A stretch of 64,000 nucleotides of DNA from Saccharopolyspora spinosa NRRL 18395 (lineage in GTDB: Bacteria > Actinomycetota > Actinomycetes > Mycobacteriales > Pseudonocardiaceae): positions 1,931,490 through 1,995,489 of the forward strand of contig NZ_GL877878.1 of the NCBI RefSeq assembly GCF_000194155.1, read 5' to 3'. This document shows, piece by piece, positions 32,641 through 41,500 of this stretch. A model generated the notes under the pieces. That model saw only the letters and a list, made by a program, of their open reading frames with translations. It searched no databases and was not told the DNA's origin. A program made the translations under genes and the position numbers. Numbering within the stretch: the first letter of the stretch is position 1; each line of letters starts with the position of its first letter.

Positions 32641-33162
32641 TCACTGCGCCGGCGGCGGGCGCATGGCGAGTTTGGCGAGCAGGTCCCTGCCCTGTTCGGC
32701 GTGGCGGGGTTGGGCCAGCACGTCGTAGCGGCCCGCGACCAGCTGGCTGGCCGAGGAGAAGTCCCGGCGACCGCGGGTGGAGGCGTAGCCGACCGCCGCG
32801 AAGACCAGGCCGAACACGATGCCCGCGCCCAGGCCCACCAGTACCGGGCCGAACCAGTTGCCCTGCGGGGTGAACAGCCCCAGGATCAGGCCCACGAACA
32901 GGCCGAACCAGGCCCCGGACGCCGCGCCGCCACCGAGCACCCTGCTCCAGGTGAGCCGCCCGGTCACCCGTTCGACGAGCATCAGGTCGACGCCGACGAT
33001 GGTCACCTCCTGGACCGGGAAGTCGCTGTCTGCCAGGTGGTCGACCGCGCGCTGCGCCTCTTCGTAGGTGCCGTAGGAGCCGATCGGCCAGCCGCTCGGC
33101 GGGGTGGGCAGGTTGGGTGTGCCCGGCGCCTGCCGGCCGGAGCCGGTGAACGGATTGGACAC
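32641..33162 (-). CDS. General-stress-type membrane protein (GSP17M/YflT-like)
   Basis: A 173-residue protein. The N-terminal part after a short proline-rich start contains the general stress domain (GSYGTYEEAQRAVDHLADSDFPVQEVTIVG), followed by two glycine-rich transmembrane segments (ASGAWFGLFVGLILGLF, LVGLGAGIVFGLVFAAVG) and a C-terminal RYDVLAQP end. M. tuberculosis has a similar gene next to lpqY (Rv1234, recalled). The GTG at 33162 follows GGAGG; an earlier GTG overlaps that site. Confidence 0.75.
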   Translation of the reverse strand: MSNPFTGSGRQAPGTPNLPTPPSGWPIGSYGTYEEAQRAVDHLADSDFPVQEVTIVGVDLMLVERVTGRLTWSRVLGGGAASGAWFGLFVGLILGLFTPQGNWFGPVLVGLGAGIVFGLVFAAVGYASTRGRRDFSSASQLVAGRYDVLAQPRHAEQGRDLLAKLAMRPPPAQ

Positions 33163-33321
33163 CGCTGACACCTCCGTTGATCGCTGCCACGTGGCGGGGA
33201 CCGCAGGCAGGCGGGCGAGCCCGATTCCGGCGTATTGTCCCCTACCCCATCAGGTTACCCCGTGGATTCTTCTGGAGATCATGTCCGTCCGCGCGATCGC
33301 ACGCATCCGCAGTCCGGGAGG

Positions 33322-34533
33322 TCACGCGGCCGCTTCCCGGCGGACGACTGCGAACGTCAGCGCCGCGCACCCCAGCGCGGCCAGCGCCAGGAGCAGGAAA
33401 CCCCAGGTGTAGTCGCCAGCCAAGCCGTAGATCGCGCCCATCACCAGCGGCGGGAAGAACCCTCCCAGGCCGCCCGCGGCGCCGACCAGGCCGGTCACCG
33501 CGCCGACCTCATCGGCTGGGGCCAGCTTGGCGACCAGCGCGAACACCGCCCCCGCGCCGGCCCCGAGCACGGCGGCCAACCCCAGGAAGGCGATGGTGCC
33601 GAGCGGGGCGAGCGGCAATTCGAAGGCGGCCAGGATCGCGAAGAGCATGGCGAGCGAGCACGCGACGCCGAGCACGCTGGCCGGGTGCACGCGGTCGCAG
33701 AGCCAGCCGCCGACCGGCCGGGCGACCACGGCCAGCACCACGAACCCCGCCGTGCGCATCGAGGCGTCGCTCGGGCTGAGGTCGTAGGCCGACTTGAGGT
33801 AGGTGGGGAGGTAGACGCTGAACGCCACGAACCCGCCGAAGGCCAGCGCGTACAGCACCGACAGTTCCCACGTCGCAGCCAGCCGCAGCGTTTCGACACT
33901 GCGGTGGAACGCCGAACCCGGCGGCACCACCCGATCGGCGGGGTCGCTGAGCAGAGTCCACGCCAGCACCGCCACCACGACCAGCGCCAGCGAGACGATG
34001 ACGAACGGAGCGAGCGGCCCGAACGCATTGGCCAGCGGCAGCGCGGAGAAGGAGGCGACCGCCGTGCCGCCAGTGCCGATGCCGAAGACGCCGAGGGCCA
34101 TCCCGCGGTTCGCGGGCGGGAACCAGGCGTTGACCGCCGGGACGCCGACGGCGAACGTGGTGCCGCCGAGGCCGAGCAGCACGCCACCGATCATCAGCAT
34201 CGGCAGCGAATCGGGGAACAGACCGACCAGCAGCACGGGAATGATCGTCAGCAGGCTGATCAGGGTGAACATCGGCCGAGCGCCGTAGCGGTCGGTGAGC
34301 GAGCCGACCGGGATGCGGCCCACCGAGCCGATGATCACCGGCAGCGCCACCAGGATCGCCTGGGTGAACGGCGCCAGCCCCAACCGCTGGCCGATGCCCG
34401 GTGCGAGCGGGCTGAGCAGCGCCCACGCCCAGAAATTGATCATGAAGGCGAACGTCGAGACCGCCAGGACGACCCATTTCTTCGCCGACGCGACCGCCAA
34501 TCCGGCGAAGGCCGGCGCGGGATGACTGACCAC
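33322..34533 (-). CDS. narK: NarK-type nitrate/nitrite MFS transporter
   Basis: A 403-residue major facilitator with about 12 transmembrane segments. Family marks are the arginines of the substrate site (SVGRIPVGSLTDRYGARP), the glycine-rich nitrate signature (LLGLGGTTFAVGVPAVNAWFP and GAVTGLVGAAGGLGGFFPP), as in NarK/NasA proteins that move nitrate or exchange nitrate and nitrite. It is divergent from narGHJI, 163 bases away, and so supplies substrate to that enzyme. The GTG at 34533 follows GAGG. Confidence 0.9.
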   Translation of the reverse strand: MVSHPAPAFAGLAVASAKKWVVLAVSTFAFMINFWAWALLSPLAPGIGQRLGLAPFTQAILVALPVIIGSVGRIPVGSLTDRYGARPMFTLISLLTIIPVLLVGLFPDSLPMLMIGGVLLGLGGTTFAVGVPAVNAWFPPANRGMALGVFGIGTGGTAVASFSALPLANAFGPLAPFVIVSLALVVVAVLAWTLLSDPADRVVPPGSAFHRSVETLRLAATWELSVLYALAFGGFVAFSVYLPTYLKSAYDLSPSDASMRTAGFVVLAVVARPVGGWLCDRVHPASVLGVACSLAMLFAILAAFELPLAPLGTIAFLGLAAVLGAGAGAVFALVAKLAPADEVGAVTGLVGAAGGLGGFFPPLVMGAIYGLAGDYTWGFLLLALAALGCAALTFAVVRREAAA

Positions 34534-34696
34534 ACTGACACCTCGGCTCTCCTTCGCTGATCGGACGGGCCCCGCCGAGTTGCACATCGGACCGATCGGC
34601 CCAATCGTCGAGTTTGCGTGCCTCGGCCACGGGCTGCGACTCGGAAGACGCGCGGCCACCCAGGCACCGACGACAGCCCCGCGAAGGAGCCAGGCG

Positions 34697-37600
34697 ATGG
34701 CGAACCGGCCGGAAGCGGGCACCGACGGACCGGTGTCCGACCTGCTGCTGCGCACCCGCAAGCTGCTGTCCCCCGGCAAGGTCTCGGCCGATCTGCGCAG
34801 CATCGACTTCGTGGGCGGGCGCGAAGGCGACGTCTTCTACCGGGACCGGTGGAGCCACGACAAGGTGGTCCGCTCCACGCACGGCGTGAACTGCACCGGC
34901 TCCTGCTCGTGGCAGGTCTACGTCAAGGACGGGATCATCACCTGGGAGGCGCAGCAGACGGACTACCCCTCCGCGGGTCCGGATTCGCCGGAGTACGAGC
35001 CGCGCGGCTGCCCGCGCGGGGCAGCGTTCTCCTGGTACACCTACTCCCCCACCCGGCTGCGCTACCCGTACGTGCGCGGGGTGCTGCTGGAGCTGTACCG
35101 GCGGGCCAAGGCCGCCACCGGCGACCCGGTGCTGGCCTGGCAGTCCATCGTGGACGACCCCGAAGCGCGGCGGAGCTACCAGCGGGCGCGCGGCAAGGGC
35201 GGGCTGGTGCGGGCCGATTGGGATGAGGTCGTGGAGCTCATCGCCGCCGCGCACGTGCACACCATCCGCAGGCACGGCCCGGACCGGATCGCGGGGTTCT
35301 CGCCGATCCCGGCGATGTCGATGGTTTCGCACGCCGCCGGCGCCCGGTTCATGTCGCTGATCGGCGGCACCATGCTGTCGTTCTACGACTGGTACGCCGA
35401 CCTGCCGGTCGCCTCGCCGCAGGTGTTCGGCGACCAGACCGACGTGCCGGAGTCGGCGGACTGGTGGAACTCCTCGTACCTGGTGATGTGGGGCTCCAAC
35501 GTCCCGGTGACCCGCACCCCGGACGCGCACTTCATGACCGAGGCGCGGTACCGGGGGCAGAAGGTCGTGGTGGTGTCGCCGGACTACGCCGACAACGTGA
35601 AGTTCGCCGACACGTGGATGTCGCCGCAGCCGGGCACCGACGGTGCGCTGGCGATGGCCATCGGGCACGTGATCCTGCGGGACTTCTTCGTGCAGCGGCA
35701 GGCACCGCGATTCGCCGACTACGTGCGCCGCTACACCGACCTGCCGTTCCTGGTGGGGTTGCGGGACACCGGCGGGCGGCTGGTGCCGGACAAGTTCCTC
35801 ACCGCGGCCGATCTCGGCGCGCCGGGCGATCACGACCGGTTCAAGCCGGTGCTGGTCGACGAGCGCACCGGCCGCGAGCACGTGCCCGGCGGCAGTCTGG
35901 GATTCCGCTTCAACAGCGCGGAAACCGGTCGGTGGAACCTGGATCTGGGCGAGGTGCAACCGCAGCTGAGCCTGCTCGGCCACGCCGCCGCCGAGCGGGT
36001 CGCGGTGGAGCTGCCGCGGTTCGACGTGCCCGGCGAGCGCGGTGCCCGGCTGCGCCGCGGCGTCCCGGCGATCCGCGTCGGCGGGCGGCTGGTCACCACG
36101 GTGTTCGACCTGGTGCTGGCCAACTACGGGGTGGCCCGCGCGGGGCTGCCCGGGGACTGGCCGAGCGGCCCCGACGACCCGAAGCCGCACACCCCGGCCT
36201 GGCAGGAGGAGATCACCGGGGTACCCGCCGCGCAGGTGACCCGGGTGGCCCGCGAATTCGCCCGCAACGCGGAGGAATCCGGCGGCCGGTCGATGATCCT
36301 GATGGGCGCCGGCACCAACCACTGGTTCCACTCCGACACGATCTACCGGGCGTTCCTGGCGCTGGTGACGCTGACCGGCTGCCAGGGGATCAACGGCGGC
36401 GGCTGGGCTCATTACGTCGGCCAGGAGAAGTGCCGCCCGGCCACCGGTTGGGCGCAGCTGGCCGGCGCGCTGGACTGGTCGCGGCCCCCGCGCCAGATGA
36501 TCGGCACCGCGTTCTGGTACCTGGCCACGGACCAGTGGCGCTACGACGCGCTGGGCGCCGACGAGCTGATCCACCCGCTGGGCCCGGGCCGGTTGTGGGG
36601 CGCGGCGATGGCCGACTGCATCGCCCGGTCGGCGCGGATGGGCTGGATGCCGTCGTACCCGACCTTCGACCGCAATCCGCTCGAGCTGGTCGATTCGGCC
36701 CGCGCAGCCGGGGTGGAGCCCGCCGACCACGTGATCGACGAGCTGCGCGCCGGGCGGCTGCACTTCGCTTGCACCGACCCGGACGCCGAGCAGAACTGGC
36801 CGCGGATCGTCACGGTCTGGCGGGCGAACCTGCTGGGCTCGTCGGCGAAGGGCAACGAGTACTTCCTGAAGCACCTGCTCGGCACCGATTCCGCCCTGAT
36901 GGCGGAGGAGGCCCCGCCGAACCGTCGGCCGCAGGACGTCAGGTGGCTTCCGTTGGCCCCGGAGGGAAAGCTGGATCTGCTGGTATCGCTGGATTTCCGG
37001 ATGACCAGCACCGGGCTGTGCAGCGACGTGCTGCTGCCCGCCGCCACCTGGTACGAGAAGCACGACCTGTCCTCGACGGACATGCATCCGTTCGTTCACG
37101 CATTCACCCCGGCGATCGCGCCACCCTGGCAGACCCGCAGCGACTTCGCCGCCTTCCACGCCGTGGCCCGCAAGTTCTCCGAACTCGCCGCGATCCACCT
37201 GGGCATCCGCGAAGACCTCGTCGCCGCGCCGCTGCTGCACGACACGCCGGACGAGCTCGCCACGCCCGGCGGCGTGGTGCGCGACTGGGGCCGCGACGAA
37301 GTGGAACCGATCCCGGGTGTCACGATGCCGAAGCTGATCGTGGTGCGCCGCGACTACCCGGCGGTGGCGGAGAAGATGGCCGCCCTCGGGCCGCTGGTGG
37401 ACCGGCTCGGCGTGAGCAACAAGGGCTGGACGGTCATCCCGGATCAGGAGGTCGAGCGACTACGCCACACCAACGGCACCGTGCAGCACGGAGTCGCCAC
37501 CGGACGACCGTCGCTGGCCCGGGATGTCCACGCGTGCGAAGCGATCCTCGCACTGTCCGGCACGACCAACGGCCGGATCGCGGTAGCGGGCTTCCGCACG

Positions 37601-38377
37601 CTGGAGGAGCGCACCGGGGTCCGGCTGGCCGACCTGGCCCTGGACAACGAGGGCAAGCAGGTCACCTTCGCCGACACCCAGTCGCGGCCGGTGCCGGTGA
37701 TCACCTCCCCCGAGTGGAGCGGCAGCGAGCACGGCGGCCGCCGCTACACCGCATTCGCGATCAACGTCGAACGGCTCAAGCCGTGGCACACCCTGACCGG
37801 TCGCCAGCATTTCTACCTGGACCACGACTGGATGCAGGAGCTCGGCGAGGGGCTGCCGGTGTACCGACCGCCGCTGAACATGCACCAGTTGTTCGGCGAG
37901 CCCGAGGACCCCGGCAGCACCGCGGTATCGGTTCGCTACCTGACACCGCACTCGAAGTGGTCGATCCACTCCGAGTACCAGGACAACCTGCTGATGCTCG
38001 CACTGTCGCGCGGCGGACCGGACCTGTGGATGAGCCCGGCCGATGCGGAGCGGATCGGGGTGCGCGACAACGACTGGGTCGAGGCGGTCAACCGCAACGG
38101 CGTGGTCGTCGCGCGGGCCGTGGTGTCGCAGAAGATGCCGCGGGGAACGGTGTACATGTACCACGCGAAGGACCGGACGGTGGACGTGCCGAAGTCCGAG
38201 ATCTCCGGACTGCGCGGTGGGATCCACAACTCACTGACCCGGCTGCTGCTCAAACCCACCCACCTCATCGGCGGCTACGCCCAGCTGGCCTTCGCGTTCA
38301 ACTACCTGGGGCCGACCGGCAACCAGCGCGACGAGGTCACCGTCATCCGCCGCCGCAGCCAGGAGGTCGAGTACTGA
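34697..38377 (+). CDS. narG: Respiratory nitrate reductase, alpha subunit
   Basis: A 1226-residue molybdoenzyme, the usual size. The N-terminal HGVNCTGSC with the later RGCPRG holds the His and Cys ligands of the FS0 [4Fe-4S] cluster; the rest follows the DMSO-reductase fold that binds bis-MGD (for example SNVPVTRTPDAHFMTEARY, and TLTGRQHFYLDHDW near the C-terminus). It reduces nitrate to nitrite on the cytoplasmic side. The ATG at 34697 follows AAGGAG. Its TGA overlaps the narH ATG. Confidence 0.97.
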   Translation: MANRPEAGTDGPVSDLLLRTRKLLSPGKVSADLRSIDFVGGREGDVFYRDRWSHDKVVRSTHGVNCTGSCSWQVYVKDGIITWEAQQTDYPSAGPDSPEYEPRGCPRGAAFSWYTYSPTRLRYPYVRGVLLELYRRAKAATGDPVLAWQSIVDDPEARRSYQRARGKGGLVRADWDEVVELIAAAHVHTIRRHGPDRIAGFSPIPAMSMVSHAAGARFMSLIGGTMLSFYDWYADLPVASPQVFGDQTDVPESADWWNSSYLVMWGSNVPVTRTPDAHFMTEARYRGQKVVVVSPDYADNVKFADTWMSPQPGTDGALAMAIGHVILRDFFVQRQAPRFADYVRRYTDLPFLVGLRDTGGRLVPDKFLTAADLGAPGDHDRFKPVLVDERTGREHVPGGSLGFRFNSAETGRWNLDLGEVQPQLSLLGHAAAERVAVELPRFDVPGERGARLRRGVPAIRVGGRLVTTVFDLVLANYGVARAGLPGDWPSGPDDPKPHTPAWQEEITGVPAAQVTRVAREFARNAEESGGRSMILMGAGTNHWFHSDTIYRAFLALVTLTGCQGINGGGWAHYVGQEKCRPATGWAQLAGALDWSRPPRQMIGTAFWYLATDQWRYDALGADELIHPLGPGRLWGAAMADCIARSARMGWMPSYPTFDRNPLELVDSARAAGVEPADHVIDELRAGRLHFACTDPDAEQNWPRIVTVWRANLLGSSAKGNEYFLKHLLGTDSALMAEEAPPNRRPQDVRWLPLAPEGKLDLLVSLDFRMTSTGLCSDVLLPAATWYEKHDLSSTDMHPFVHAFTPAIAPPWQTRSDFAAFHAVARKFSELAAIHLGIREDLVAAPLLHDTPDELATPGGVVRDWGRDEVEPIPGVTMPKLIVVRRDYPAVAEKMAALGPLVDRLGVSNKGWTVIPDQEVERLRHTNGTVQHGVATGRPSLARDVHACEAILALSGTTNGRIAVAGFRTLEERTGVRLADLALDNEGKQVTFADTQSRPVPVITSPEWSGSEHGGRRYTAFAINVERLKPWHTLTGRQHFYLDHDWMQELGEGLPVYRPPLNMHQLFGEPEDPGSTAVSVRYLTPHSKWSIHSEYQDNLLMLALSRGGPDLWMSPADAERIGVRDNDWVEAVNRNGVVVARAVVSQKMPRGTVYMYHAKDRTVDVPKSEISGLRGGIHNSLTRLLLKPTHLIGGYAQLAFAFNYLGPTGNQRDEVTVIRRRSQEVEY

Positions 38378-40026
38378 TGCGCGTGATGGCACAGCTGGCG
38401 ATGGTGATGAACCTGGACAAGTGCATCGGCTGCCACACCTGCTCGGTCACCTGCAAGCAGGCGTGGACCAACCGCAGCGGCGTCGAGTACGTCTGGTTCA
38501 ACAACGTGGAAACCCGCCCCGGGCAGGGGTATCCGCGCACCTACGAGGACCAGCAGCGGTGGCGCGGCGGTTGGCGGCTGACCCGTGGCGGCAGGTTGAA
38601 GCTGCGCGGCGGCGGGCGGTTCAAGCGGCTGATGTCGCTGTTCGCGAACCCGAAGATGCCCGCCATCCAGGACTACTACGAACCCTGGACCTACGACTAC
38701 GACAACCTGATCTCCGCGCCGCTGAGCGACCAGACACCGGTGGCCCGGCCCAGGTCGCTGATCTCCGGCGAGCCGATGAAGATCTCCTGGAGCGCCAACT
38801 GGGACGACAGCCTGGCCGGCTCGCCGGAGCTCACGCAGCAGGACCCGATGCTGCGGAGGCTCTCCGACGAGGTCAAGCAGTCCTTCGAGCAGACGTTCAT
38901 GTTCTTCCTGCCGCGGATCTGCGAGCACTGCCTCAACCCGTCCTGCGTCGCGTCCTGCCCGTCGGGCGCGATGTACAAGCGGTCCGAGGACGGCATCGTG
39001 CTCGTCGATCAGGAGCAGTGCCGGGGCTGGCGGATGTGCGTCACCGGCTGCCCGTACAAGAAGGTGTACTTCAACCACCGCACCGGCAAGGCCGAGAAGT
39101 GCACGCTCTGCTACCCGCGGATGGAGGTCGGGCTCCCGACCGTGTGCTCGGAAACCTGCGTGGGCAGGCTGCGCTACCTCGGGGTGGTGCTCTACGACGC
39201 CGACCGCGTGCTCGAAGCGGCGTCCGTGGCGGACGAGCACCAGCTGTACCCGGCGCAGCTGGAAGTGCTGCTCGATCCGAACGACCCAGAGGTGGTCGGC
39301 GCGGCGCGCCGCGCCGACATCCCGCCGGACTGGATCGACGCCGCGCAGCGCTCCCCCATCCACGCGCTGATCAAGGACTTCCGGATAGCGCTGCCGCTGC
39401 ACCCCGAGTTCCGCACCATGCCGATGGTCTGGTACATCCCGCCGCTGTCGCCGGTGGTGGACAAGCTGGTGGAGACCGGCCACGACGGCGAGGACGTGGG
39501 CAACATCTTCGGCGCCATCGACGCCCTGCGGATCCCGGTCGAGTACCTGGCGGAACTGTTCACCGCCGGCGACGTGCAGCCGGTGACCGCGTCGCTGCGC
39601 AAACTGGGCGCGATGCGGTCGTACATGCGCGACATCAACCTTGGCCGCCCGCCCGACCCGGCCATCCCGGCCGCCGCCGGGCTGGACGTCGAACAGATCC
39701 AGCGGATGTACCGCCTGCTCGCGCTGGCGAAGTACGAGGAGCGCTACGTCATCCCGCAGGCGCACGCCGAACTCGCGGAGCAACTCGACGAGCCGGGGTG
39801 CTCGCTGGACTACGAGGGCGGTCCGGGCATGTACGGATCGGGGCCGTTCGGGGAGTCCTCCGGGCAGCCGGTGCCGATGGCGGTGGAGAACTTCCACCTG
39901 CTCAAGCAGCGGCAGAGCACCGAGCACTTCACCGCTCCGGACGGCTCGCGCCGGGTGAACCTGCTCAACTGGGACGGTCGCGGCACCCCCGAGGGACTGT
40001 TCCCGCGCGACGACGAGGATCGCTGA
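38377..40026 (+). CDS. narH: Respiratory nitrate reductase, beta (Fe-S) subunit
   Basis: A 549-residue electron-transfer subunit with four cysteine groups: CIGCHTCSVTC, CEHCLNPSCVASC, CRGWRMCVTGC and CTLCYPRMEVG..CSETC. The Trp in the third group (CxGW) marks the [3Fe-4S] cluster, as in E. coli NarH. It passes electrons from NarI to NarG. The ATG overlaps the narG stop, and its own stop overlaps narJ. Confidence 0.97.
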   Translation: MRVMAQLAMVMNLDKCIGCHTCSVTCKQAWTNRSGVEYVWFNNVETRPGQGYPRTYEDQQRWRGGWRLTRGGRLKLRGGGRFKRLMSLFANPKMPAIQDYYEPWTYDYDNLISAPLSDQTPVARPRSLISGEPMKISWSANWDDSLAGSPELTQQDPMLRRLSDEVKQSFEQTFMFFLPRICEHCLNPSCVASCPSGAMYKRSEDGIVLVDQEQCRGWRMCVTGCPYKKVYFNHRTGKAEKCTLCYPRMEVGLPTVCSETCVGRLRYLGVVLYDADRVLEAASVADEHQLYPAQLEVLLDPNDPEVVGAARRADIPPDWIDAAQRSPIHALIKDFRIALPLHPEFRTMPMVWYIPPLSPVVDKLVETGHDGEDVGNIFGAIDALRIPVEYLAELFTAGDVQPVTASLRKLGAMRSYMRDINLGRPPDPAIPAAAGLDVEQIQRMYRLLALAKYEERYVIPQAHAELAEQLDEPGCSLDYEGGPGMYGSGPFGESSGQPVPMAVENFHLLKQRQSTEHFTAPDGSRRVNLLNWDGRGTPEGLFPRDDEDR

Positions 40027-40682
40027 TGGGATTCGACCGCTCCCGGGCTCTCACTCACCGCATCGCGGCATACCTGCTGGCCTACCCGGACGAAGAGCTC
40101 CGCGCGATGCTGCCGCAGCTGTGGGAGGCCAGTGCGGAACTCCCGGCGCGATTCGGTGCACCGCTGCGCGAAATGCTGGACCACCTGGACACAACGACGC
40201 TGCTGGCCGCGCAGCAGCACTACGTCGAGACCTTCGACCTGCGGCGGCGCTGCTGCCAGTACCTGAGCTACTGGTCCACCGGCGACACCCGGAACCGGGG
40301 GCGGGCCATCGTGGACTTCAAGCGCATCTACCGGTCCGCCGGGGTGCTGCCACCCGAGGACGAGCTGCCGGACCACCTCACAGTGGTGTTGGAGTTCGCC
40401 GCCACGACCGACCAAGCGCTGGGCACCGCGCTGCTGGTCAACCACCATGCCGGGCTCGCGCTGCTCGCGAAGGCCCTGCACGACCAGGGCACGGTGTACG
40501 CGCGCGCGGTCGACGCGGTGCTGGCCACGTTGCCCACGCCGACGCCGGAGGCGCTGCGGGCGGCCGAACGCATCGCCGCGACCGGGCCGCCGCAGGAATC
40601 CGTGGGCATGGCGGGACCGTTGCTGCCATTCCCCGCCGCACGCCCGGAAACGACTGCCGAGCAGACGGGAGTCCGCCGATGA
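40026..40682 (+). CDS. narJ: Nitrate reductase assembly chaperone
   Basis: A 218-residue NarJ protein (YVETFDLRRRCCQYLSYW, and the family's helical DHLTVVLEFAA). It binds apo-NarG and helps insert the molybdenum cofactor before membrane attachment; it is not part of the final enzyme. The start overlaps the narH stop and its stop overlaps narI, so all four genes are translationally coupled. Confidence 0.95.
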   Translation: MGFDRSRALTHRIAAYLLAYPDEELRAMLPQLWEASAELPARFGAPLREMLDHLDTTTLLAAQQHYVETFDLRRRCCQYLSYWSTGDTRNRGRAIVDFKRIYRSAGVLPPEDELPDHLTVVLEFAATTDQALGTALLVNHHAGLALLAKALHDQGTVYARAVDAVLATLPTPTPEALRAAERIAATGPPQESVGMAGPLLPFPAARPETTAEQTGVRR

Positions 40683-41461
40683 GCACCTGGGACGTGCTGC
40701 TGTGGGGGGCCGCGCCGTACGCGACGATCGCGATCCTGGTGGCCGGCTCGATCTGGCGCTTCCGGTACGACCGGTTCGGCTGGACCACCCGGTCCTCGCA
40801 GCTGCTCGAATCACGGCTGCTGCGGTTCGCCAGCCCGCTGTTCCACTTCGGACTGCTGGTGGTGATCGTCGGCCACGTCGTCGGGCTGCTCGTCCCGGAA
40901 TCGTGGACCTCCGCACTCGGCGTCTCCGAGCTGCTCTACCACGTGGTGGCGGTCGGGCTCGGCGCGCTGGCCGGTATCTGCACGCTGGTCGGGGTGGCGC
41001 TGCTGATCTACCGGCGGCGCCGCAACGGGCCGGTGTTCTCCGCGACGACCGTCAACGACAAGGCGATGTACCTGGTGCTGGTCGGGGCGATCGTGCTCGG
41101 GTTGCTGACCACGGTGCTGGCAAACGGCATCACCGAGGGCTACGACTACCGGGCCACCGTTTCGCCGTGGTTCCGCAGCATCTTCGTCCTGCAGCCCGAT
41201 GTGGCGCTGATGGTGGACGTGCCCTGGTCGTTCAAGGCGCACATCCTGGTGGGGCTGCTGCTGTTCGCGCTGTTCCCGTTCACCCGGCTGGTGCACGCCT
41301 TCAGCGGTTTCGCCGCGGTGCGCTACCTGTTCCGGCCCTACGTCGTCTACCGCAGCCGGGCGGTGGGGCGGAGCCGCCGCGGCTGGGAGCCCGTCGGGAT
41401 CCCCGGCCAGCGCCCAACAAGCGGCAAGCACGACGCCCCGCACCCGCCCCGGAGGCCCTGA
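40679..41461 (+). CDS. narI: Nitrate reductase, gamma (cytochrome b) subunit
   Basis: A 260-residue membrane subunit with five transmembrane segments. Histidines in FHFGLLVVIVGHVVG and in the late FKAHILVGLLLFALFPFTRLVHAF are placed to bind the two b-type hemes. It oxidises quinol at the membrane and feeds NarH. The ATG overlaps the narJ stop. A ~35-residue hydrophilic C-terminal tail ends the protein. Confidence 0.95.
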   Translation: MSTWDVLLWGAAPYATIAILVAGSIWRFRYDRFGWTTRSSQLLESRLLRFASPLFHFGLLVVIVGHVVGLLVPESWTSALGVSELLYHVVAVGLGALAGICTLVGVALLIYRRRRNGPVFSATTVNDKAMYLVLVGAIVLGLLTTVLANGITEGYDYRATVSPWFRSIFVLQPDVALMVDVPWSFKAHILVGLLLFALFPFTRLVHAFSGFAAVRYLFRPYVVYRSRAVGRSRRGWEPVGIPGQRPTSGKHDAPHPPRRP

Positions 41462-41500
41462 ATGAGGACCACGTAACGATCAAGGCCTTGAAACTCAAGC

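Noticed and set aside
33509..37240. A 1243-codon minus-strand frame opposite narG
   Set aside because: It is the antisense of the highly biased narG gene, rich in Arg, Gly and His, and conflicts with clear narK and narG coding.
35464..38376. In-frame extension of narH far upstream into narG
   Set aside because: narH starts naturally at the ATG overlapping the narG stop, with GGAGG before it; the extension reads in a wrong frame through narG.
38302..39927. 541-codon minus-strand frame opposite narH
   Set aside because: Antisense shadow of narH with a biased composition and no family similarity.
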